This document shows positions 59,730 through 64,000 of a stretch of 64,000 bases of DNA, piece by piece (positions within the stretch are counted from its first letter, which is position 1; every line of letters starts with the position of its first letter). Source of the DNA: Sphingomonadales bacterium. GTDB taxonomy: Bacteria; Pseudomonadota; Alphaproteobacteria; Sphingomonadales; Sphingomonadaceae. The translations under genes were made by a program, and so were the position numbers. The DNA is taken from NCBI GenBank assembly GCA_016704425.1, contig JADJAC010000004.1, forward strand, positions 186,001-250,000, written 5' to 3'. The notes under the pieces were generated by a model. The model was not told the DNA's origin and ran no database searches. It was given only the letters and a program-made list of their open reading frames with translations.

Positions 59730-60331
59730 TCGATCCTGCCGAAGACCTGTCCCGGGCCGTCGAAGCCACGCTGTTCGCGGCCAGCGAACCGATGACGGTG
59801 TCCGAAATTGCCGCCTATGTGGGGATCGACGCCGATGTGAAGGGCGCGCTCAGCGATCTGGCGATGCGCTATGAGGGTCGCGGCATCAATCTGGTCGAAC
59901 GCGGCGGGCGCTGGCTATTTCAGACTGCGCCCGATCTTGCCCATATCCTGCGCCGCGAACGCGAGGAAGCGCGCAAGCTTTCTCGCGCAGGGATCGAGAC
60001 GCTGGCGATCATTGCCTATCATGAGCCGGTGAGCCGCGCCGAGATCGAGGCCATTCGCGGGGTCCAGATTTCGAAAGGCACCCTCGACGTCCTCATGGAA
60101 GCCGGCTGGGTCAGGCCAGCGGGGAGGCGGGACGTCCCCGGTCGGCCGCTCACCTATGCAACGACACCGGGATTCCTGGCTCATTTCGGGTTGGAAAGCC
60201 GTCGCGACCTGCCGGGAATCGAGGATCTGAAGGCTGCCGGGCTGCTTGATCCGGTCGATCTGGCGTTCGATGCGCTCGAAATGCAGGGCAGAGATGCTGA
60301 GCAACTGGAAACTGTCGACGAGAGCGACTAA
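59726..60331 (+). CDS. scpB: Segregation and condensation protein B
   Basis: Dimeric winged-helix partner of ScpA (201 aa). The N-terminal VEATLFAASEPMTVSEIAAY near residue 12 and the second wing AGIETLAIIAYHEPVSRAEIEAIRGV near 90 (split: AGIETLAIIAYHEPVSR, AEIEAIRGV) are characteristic, as is GRPLTYATTPGFLAHFGL. It is coupled to scpA. An 80-base gap separates it from tatA, the usual next gene in this bacterial class. Confidence 0.92.
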   Translation: MIDPAEDLSRAVEATLFAASEPMTVSEIAAYVGIDADVKGALSDLAMRYEGRGINLVERGGRWLFQTAPDLAHILRREREEARKLSRAGIETLAIIAYHEPVSRAEIEAIRGVQISKGTLDVLMEAGWVRPAGRRDVPGRPLTYATTPGFLAHFGLESRRDLPGIEDLKAAGLLDPVDLAFDALEMQGRDAEQLETVDESD

Positions 60332-60411
60332 ATAGACGCATATGCATCCAATGCCGGAAGCATCCGGTAACACCCATGCGCGCCAGCCATGGCCGCTCAA
60401 GGAGAATAATC

Positions 60412-60636
60412 ATGGGCCTCAGTCTTCCGCATATTCTTTTGCTGGCACTGGTCGTGCTGCTGCTTTTCGGCGGCGGTCGTGTGTCAGGTCTCATGGGTGA
60501 CGTCGCCAAGGGCATCAAGAGCTTCAAGAAGGGGCTTGCCGACGACGACGAGGCCCAGAAGCCTGCGGCCAAGATCGAGGCGCAGTCAACTCCGACCGTG
60601 ATCGAGGCCGAAAAGCAGACCGACAAGCAGGCCTGA
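60412..60636 (+). CDS. tatA: Sec-independent translocase protein TatA
   Basis: Pore-forming component of the twin-arginine export system (74 aa). One short membrane helix (HILLLALVVLLLFGGGRVSG), a hinge, an amphipathic helix (GDVAKGIKSFKKGLADDDE) and an acidic/Lys tail match TatA. An AAGGAGAATAATC ribosome site precedes the ATG at 60412. The molybdenum hydroxylase at 8.7 kb carries a candidate Tat leader. Confidence 0.93.
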   Translation: MGLSLPHILLLALVVLLLFGGGRVSGLMGDVAKGIKSFKKGLADDDEAQKPAAKIEAQSTPTVIEAEKQTDKQA

Positions 60637-60646
60637 ACCGCATACC

Positions 60647-60940
60647 ATGTTCGATGTCGCGCCCACCGAATTGATGCTGGTGGCCATTGTCGCGCTGGTC
60701 GTGATTGGCCCCAAGGATCTTCCGCGCGTCCTGCGAATGGTCGGGCAATGGGTCGGCAAGGCAAGGCGCGTGGCGGGGCAATTCCGATCCGGCTTCGATG
60801 AGATGATCCGCGAAAGCGAGCTCGCTGAGATGGAAAAGAAATGGGCTGAGGAAAACGCCCGCATCATGGCCGAGCATCCGGTTGCTCCACCGCCTGAACC
60901 ACCCGCGCCGGAACCGGCTGCAGAAGGCGCCAAGCCTTGA
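60647..60940 (+). CDS. tatB: Sec-independent translocase protein TatB
   Basis: Substrate-receptor component of the Tat system (97 aa). The N-terminal FDVAPTELMLVAIVALVVIGPKDLPRVLR (split: FDVAPTELMLVAIVALVVIG, PKDLPRVLR) has the TatB glutamate and the GPKDLP hinge. A longer amphipathic helix follows, then a proline-rich acidic tail. The stop overlaps the tatC start as TTGA. Confidence 0.93.
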   Translation: MFDVAPTELMLVAIVALVVIGPKDLPRVLRMVGQWVGKARRVAGQFRSGFDEMIRESELAEMEKKWAEENARIMAEHPVAPPPEPPAPEPAAEGAKP

Positions 60941-61701
60941 AGGACATCGATGAAACCAAGGCGCCGCTGCTCGATCACCTGATCGAATTGCGGCGGCGGC
61001 TGCTTTGGAGTTTCGCGGCGTTCGGAGTAGCCTTTTTGGGCTGCCTTTATGTTGCGCGGCCGATCTTTGCCTTTCTCGTCCAGCCGCTCCTCAGGGCGGG
61101 GCAGGGCAAGATCATCTATACCGATATTTTTGAGGCCTTCTTCGTGGAACTGAAGGTCGCGCTGTTTGCGGCCTTGATGATCGCCTTTCCTGTCATGGCA
61201 ACCCAGCTCTGGCGGTTCATTGCGCCGGGTCTTTACGCGAAGGAAAAAAGGGCATTCCTGCCCTTTCTGCTGATGACGCCGATCCTCTTCGCGGGGGGTG
61301 CGGCGATGGCCTATTATGTCGCGATGCCAATCGCTCTGACCTATTTGCTTGGCTATAGCGGCGACGTCGGGGGCATCCAGCAGGAAGCGCTGCCTGGCGT
61401 CGGCAACTATCTGAATTTCGTCACGAAATTCATTCTCGGCTTTGGCCTGGCGTTTCTCCTGCCGGTCCTTTTGATGCTGTTGGAGCGCGCCGGGATTGTG
61501 ACGCGGGATCAGCTGAAAAAAGGCCGTCGTTACGCCATCGTCGCCATCGTTGCGGTGGCGGCGGTGCTGACTCCACCGGATATTCTGTCGCAGATCCTGC
61601 TCGCGGTGCCGCTCTACCTGCTCTACGAATTCGCCATCATCGCCATTTGGTTTACCCAGCGCCGTCGCGCCACCGAAGCCGCAGAAGCACTGGCCGAATG
61701 A
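60937..61701 (+). CDS. tatC: Sec-independent translocase protein TatC
   Basis: Six-helix core receptor (254 aa) of the Tat translocase. Conserved LLDHLIELRRRLLWSFAAFG near residue 9, FEAFFVELKVALFAALMIAFP near 63 (split: FEAFFVELKVAL, FAALMIAFP) with the essential glutamate, and LTPPDILSQILLAVPLYLLYE near 207. The start is TTG at 60937. No closer ATG exists, and the overlap with tatB supports coupled translation. Its stop overlaps the glnE ATG. Confidence 0.94.
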   Translation: MKDIDETKAPLLDHLIELRRRLLWSFAAFGVAFLGCLYVARPIFAFLVQPLLRAGQGKIIYTDIFEAFFVELKVALFAALMIAFPVMATQLWRFIAPGLYAKEKRAFLPFLLMTPILFAGGAAMAYYVAMPIALTYLLGYSGDVGGIQQEALPGVGNYLNFVTKFILGFGLAFLLPVLLMLLERAGIVTRDQLKKGRRYAIVAIVAVAAVLTPPDILSQILLAVPLYLLYEFAIIAIWFTQRRRATEAAEALAE

Positions 61702-64000
61702 CAGCAGCAGCGCTCAATGGAGCGCTGGCCCGGGCCGAGGCGCATTCCCCGTTCCTGCGCAAGTTGATCACGCGGCATGCAGATCTTGCTGACCTGCTTG
61801 GCGCAGGCGACATGGCCGGGGCCTTGGCAGCGGCGAGGATCATCGACGCCAATATGCCGGTCCCGACAGCCTTGCGGATTGCAAAGGCGCGGCTTGCGCT
61901 CACGCTGGCGATTGGCGACCTTGCCGACATTCTCCCGCTTGAAGACGTGGTTGGCGAACTGTCTGCATTCGCCGATCTCGCTCTCGATCATGCAATCCGC
62001 GAGTCGATCGAGACGCTGACGCCCGGCGCCGAACCGCGGGGTTTTGCCGCCATTGCTCTTGGCAAGCATGGCAGCCGTGAGCTCAATTACAGTTCCGACA
62101 TCGATCCCATCCTGATTTTCGATCCCGAAACCTTGCCGCACCGCCAGAGGGACGAACCGGCAGAAGCGGCGGTCCGGATTGCAACGCGGATGATGCAGAC
62201 GATGCAGGCGCGCGACGGCGATGGCTATGTTTTTCGCGTCGACCTGCGGCTGCGACCCAATCCCGAAGTAACGCCGATTGCATTGCCGGTGGAGGCTGCG
62301 ATCTCCTATTATGAATCGAGTGCGCTGGCGTGGGAGCGCGCGGCGTTCATCCGGGCGCGGGCCTGTTCGGGCGATGTCGCGCTGGGGCAGGGTTTTCTTG
62401 ACGTCATAAAGCCATTCATATGGCGCAGAGGCCTTGATTTCGGGGCGATCAGCGAGATTCGGGGCATGTCGCGGCGGATCCGAGACCATTATGCCGGTGG
62501 GCAGGCGTTCGGGCCCGGGTTCGATCTGAAGCGCGGACGCGGCGGGATTCGCGAATGCGAATTCTTTGCCCAGATCCACCAGCTGATCCACGGAGGCCGC
62601 GATCCGGCACTCAGGGTGCCAGCGACGATGGACGCGCTCCACGCTCTGGCCCGGGCGGGCCATCTGGAGAGCGACGATGCAAGGATATTGGTCGATGCAT
62701 ATCGGCTCTACCGCACGATCGAGCATCGCTTGCAGATGGTCGACGACCAGCAGACCCATGCGCTGCCCAGACAGGCCGAAGCTCTTGACACTGTGGCCAA
62801 GTTGCACGGACTTGCCTCGGGACAGGACTTGCTCGCGCTCCTCGCGCCGCATGTCGATGCTGTCGGGCATCTTTATGACGCACTCGATTCGGACCGCCCG
62901 GATGCCCTGCCGCAGGATGCCGAAGCACTTGAGGCGATGCTTGCATCGGTGGGGTTTGACGACCCCCTGACCGTCACTCAGCGGATTTCAGGATGGCGCA
63001 GCGGGCAGGCCCGCTGCTTGCGCAGTGCAGCCGCTCAGGACGCCCTCGAGGCGGTTCTGCCGCGACTTGTTCTTGCGCTTGGCCGATCCGCCGATCCGGT
63101 ATCGGCGATCAATCGGCTGGACGGCCTGATCGACCGGCTGCCGAGCGCCATCAACCTGTTTCGCCTGCTTGAAGCGCGCCCGCAGCTTTTGCGGGTCCTG
63201 ACAGATATCCTGTGCACCGCGCCGACGCTTGCAGCCGATCTTTCGCGCCGCGCCAGCCTGCTTGATGGCCTGATCGACGCGACTGCGTTCGATGTTCTCC
63301 CCGATGTGGCGGCCATTGCAGCGCGGCTGCGGGTCGAGGACGGCCGGGCGAGTCTTGAGGAGCGGCTCGATCGCGTTCGTCAGCTTGTCGGAGAATTGCG
63401 GTTCGCGCTTGGTGTGCAAATCGTTGTTGGTGCAAGCGATCCGGTCAGCGTTGCTGGCGGCTATGCCCGGGTGGCGGAAGCGGCCATCCTTGTCGTGAGT
63501 GAGGCCGTCACCGCAGAATTCGAAGCTGCGCATGGCAAGGTGCCGGGCTCCGAACTGATCATCCTCGCGCTCGGCCGTATGGGGGGAGGCGAACTCACCC
63601 ATGCGTCCGACCTTGACCTTGTCTATCTTTTCAGCGGCGATTTTGCGGCGGAATCCGATGGTGCAAAGCCTCTTGGCGCGACGCAGTATTTCAACCGGCT
63701 TGCGCAGCGCGTGACGGCGGGACTTTCCGTCGCAACGGCAGCAGGCGCCCTTTACGAAGTCGATACCCGGCTTCGCCCGTCCGGCGCGCAAGGCCCTCTG
63801 GTCGTCTCGCTCGACAGTTTCGCGCGCTACCAGCGCGAGGAGGCCTGGACCTGGGAGCATATGGCGCTCACCCGCGCCCGGGTGCTGTTCGGGTCCGCGA
63901 AAGCCCGGTCGGAAACGGACGCCATCATTGATGCGGTGCTCAATCAGCCGCGCGAGCCTCAGGATATTGTCAACGCGGCGGCCAAGATGCGCGCAGACAT
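61698..64000 (+). CDS. glnE: Glutamine synthetase adenylyltransferase/adenylyl-removing enzyme, 5' part (runs off window)
   Basis: Bifunctional enzyme that adenylylates and de-adenylylates glutamine synthetase in response to nitrogen status. About 767 codons are visible from the ATG at 61698, which overlaps the tatC stop (ATGA), and the frame stays open to the window edge. The N-terminal adenylyl-removing nucleotidyltransferase domain shows ALGKHGSRELNYSSDIDPIL near residue 118 with the DxD pair, followed by RGRGGIRECEFFAQIHQLIHGG near 280 (split: RGRGGIRECEFFAQ, IHQLIHGG). The second, adenylyltransferase domain begins with ALGRMGGGELTHASDLDLVY near 625. The C-terminus is missing. Confidence 0.93.
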   Translation, partial: MTAAALNGALARAEAHSPFLRKLITRHADLADLLGAGDMAGALAAARIIDANMPVPTALRIAKARLALTLAIGDLADILPLEDVVGELSAFADLALDHAIRESIETLTPGAEPRGFAAIALGKHGSRELNYSSDIDPILIFDPETLPHRQRDEPAEAAVRIATRMMQTMQARDGDGYVFRVDLRLRPNPEVTPIALPVEAAISYYESSALAWERAAFIRARACSGDVALGQGFLDVIKPFIWRRGLDFGAISEIRGMSRRIRDHYAGGQAFGPGFDLKRGRGGIRECEFFAQIHQLIHGGRDPALRVPATMDALHALARAGHLESDDARILVDAYRLYRTIEHRLQMVDDQQTHALPRQAEALDTVAKLHGLASGQDLLALLAPHVDAVGHLYDALDSDRPDALPQDAEALEAMLASVGFDDPLTVTQRISGWRSGQARCLRSAAAQDALEAVLPRLVLALGRSADPVSAINRLDGLIDRLPSAINLFRLLEARPQLLRVLTDILCTAPTLAADLSRRASLLDGLIDATAFDVLPDVAAIAARLRVEDGRASLEERLDRVRQLVGELRFALGVQIVVGASDPVSVAGGYARVAEAAILVVSEAVTAEFEAAHGKVPGSELIILALGRMGGGELTHASDLDLVYLFSGDFAAESDGAKPLGATQYFNRLAQRVTAGLSVATAAGALYEVDTRLRPSGAQGPLVVSLDSFARYQREEAWTWEHMALTRARVLFGSAKARSETDAIIDAVLNQPREPQDIVNAAAKMRAD

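Noticed and set aside
1..64000. Mobile elements, CRISPR arrays, toxin-antitoxin or phage-defence systems
   Set aside because: No transposase, integrase, repeat-spacer pattern or defence-type gene was recognised. The gene content is core chromosomal throughout.

Overview
The window is GC-rich chromosomal DNA of an alphaproteobacterium, most likely a sphingomonad (order Sphingomonadales). The assignment rests on gene order and family types: mnmE-mnmG-rsmG-parA-parB, rho-hemJ-hemE next to ppsR-maf-aroE-coaE-dnaQ, MmcB, DUF6489, DUF1491 and DUF4402 proteins, and a STAS-MlaE fusion. It is a densely packed housekeeping segment. Many neighbouring genes overlap by 1-4 bases (TGATG, ATGA, GTGA or TTGA junctions). 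I saw no insertion sequence, prophage, CRISPR array or rRNA, and no gene-free stretch over 300 bases. The longest gap, 25398-25691 (294 bases), is itself a feature.

The central feature is a probable chromosomal replication origin between hemE and ppsR, the same position as the Caulobacter origin. About 8.5-10.5 kb to its left are three perfect 16-bp parS palindromes. One lies in rsmG, one in mnmG and one in the mnmG/mnmE gap, all beside parA and parB. Most genes left of the origin are on the minus strand and most to its right (25.7-32 kb) are on the plus strand, so transcription follows replication.

Layout: 1-2.7 kb, Mla-type lipid transport and a HAD phosphatase. 2.8-6.8 kb, a Cys/Met-metabolism PLP enzyme, pgeF, a MidA-like methyltransferase and lgt. 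6.9-12.8 kb, acyl-CoA ligase, an orphan molybdenum hydroxylase, hemH, phaB and a ribbon-helix-helix protein. 12.8-18.6 kb, parB-parA-rsmG-mnmG-mnmE-DUF6489. 18.6-25.4 kb, alkyltransferase, dienelactone hydrolase, two TerC proteins, a monooxygenase-fold protein, rho, a serine hydrolase, hemJ and hemE. 25.7-34.5 kb, origin-right housekeeping genes, then SCO, YcgN and a zinc peptidase. 34.4-39.7 kb, PBP1, msrB and a type III polyketide synthase-methyltransferase-flavoprotein cluster. 39.8-44.7 kb, a chaperone-usher pilus locus with two DUF4402 pilins. 44.7-48.9 kb, tRNA-Leu, a small ORF, a zinc-ribbon protein, ftsEX, YdcF and PlsC. 48.9-52.7 kb, tyrC, hisC, metX and metW. 52.7-56.8 kb, the rpmI-rplT-pheS-pheT operon. 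56.9-64 kb, an AraC regulator, nagZ, scpAB, tatABC and the 5' part of glnE.

The least ordinary parts are the origin/parS module, the DUF4402 chaperone-usher locus (both pilins carry the Gly-14/penultimate-Tyr C-terminal signature), the type III PKS cluster and the molybdenum hydroxylase without its iron-sulfur partner.
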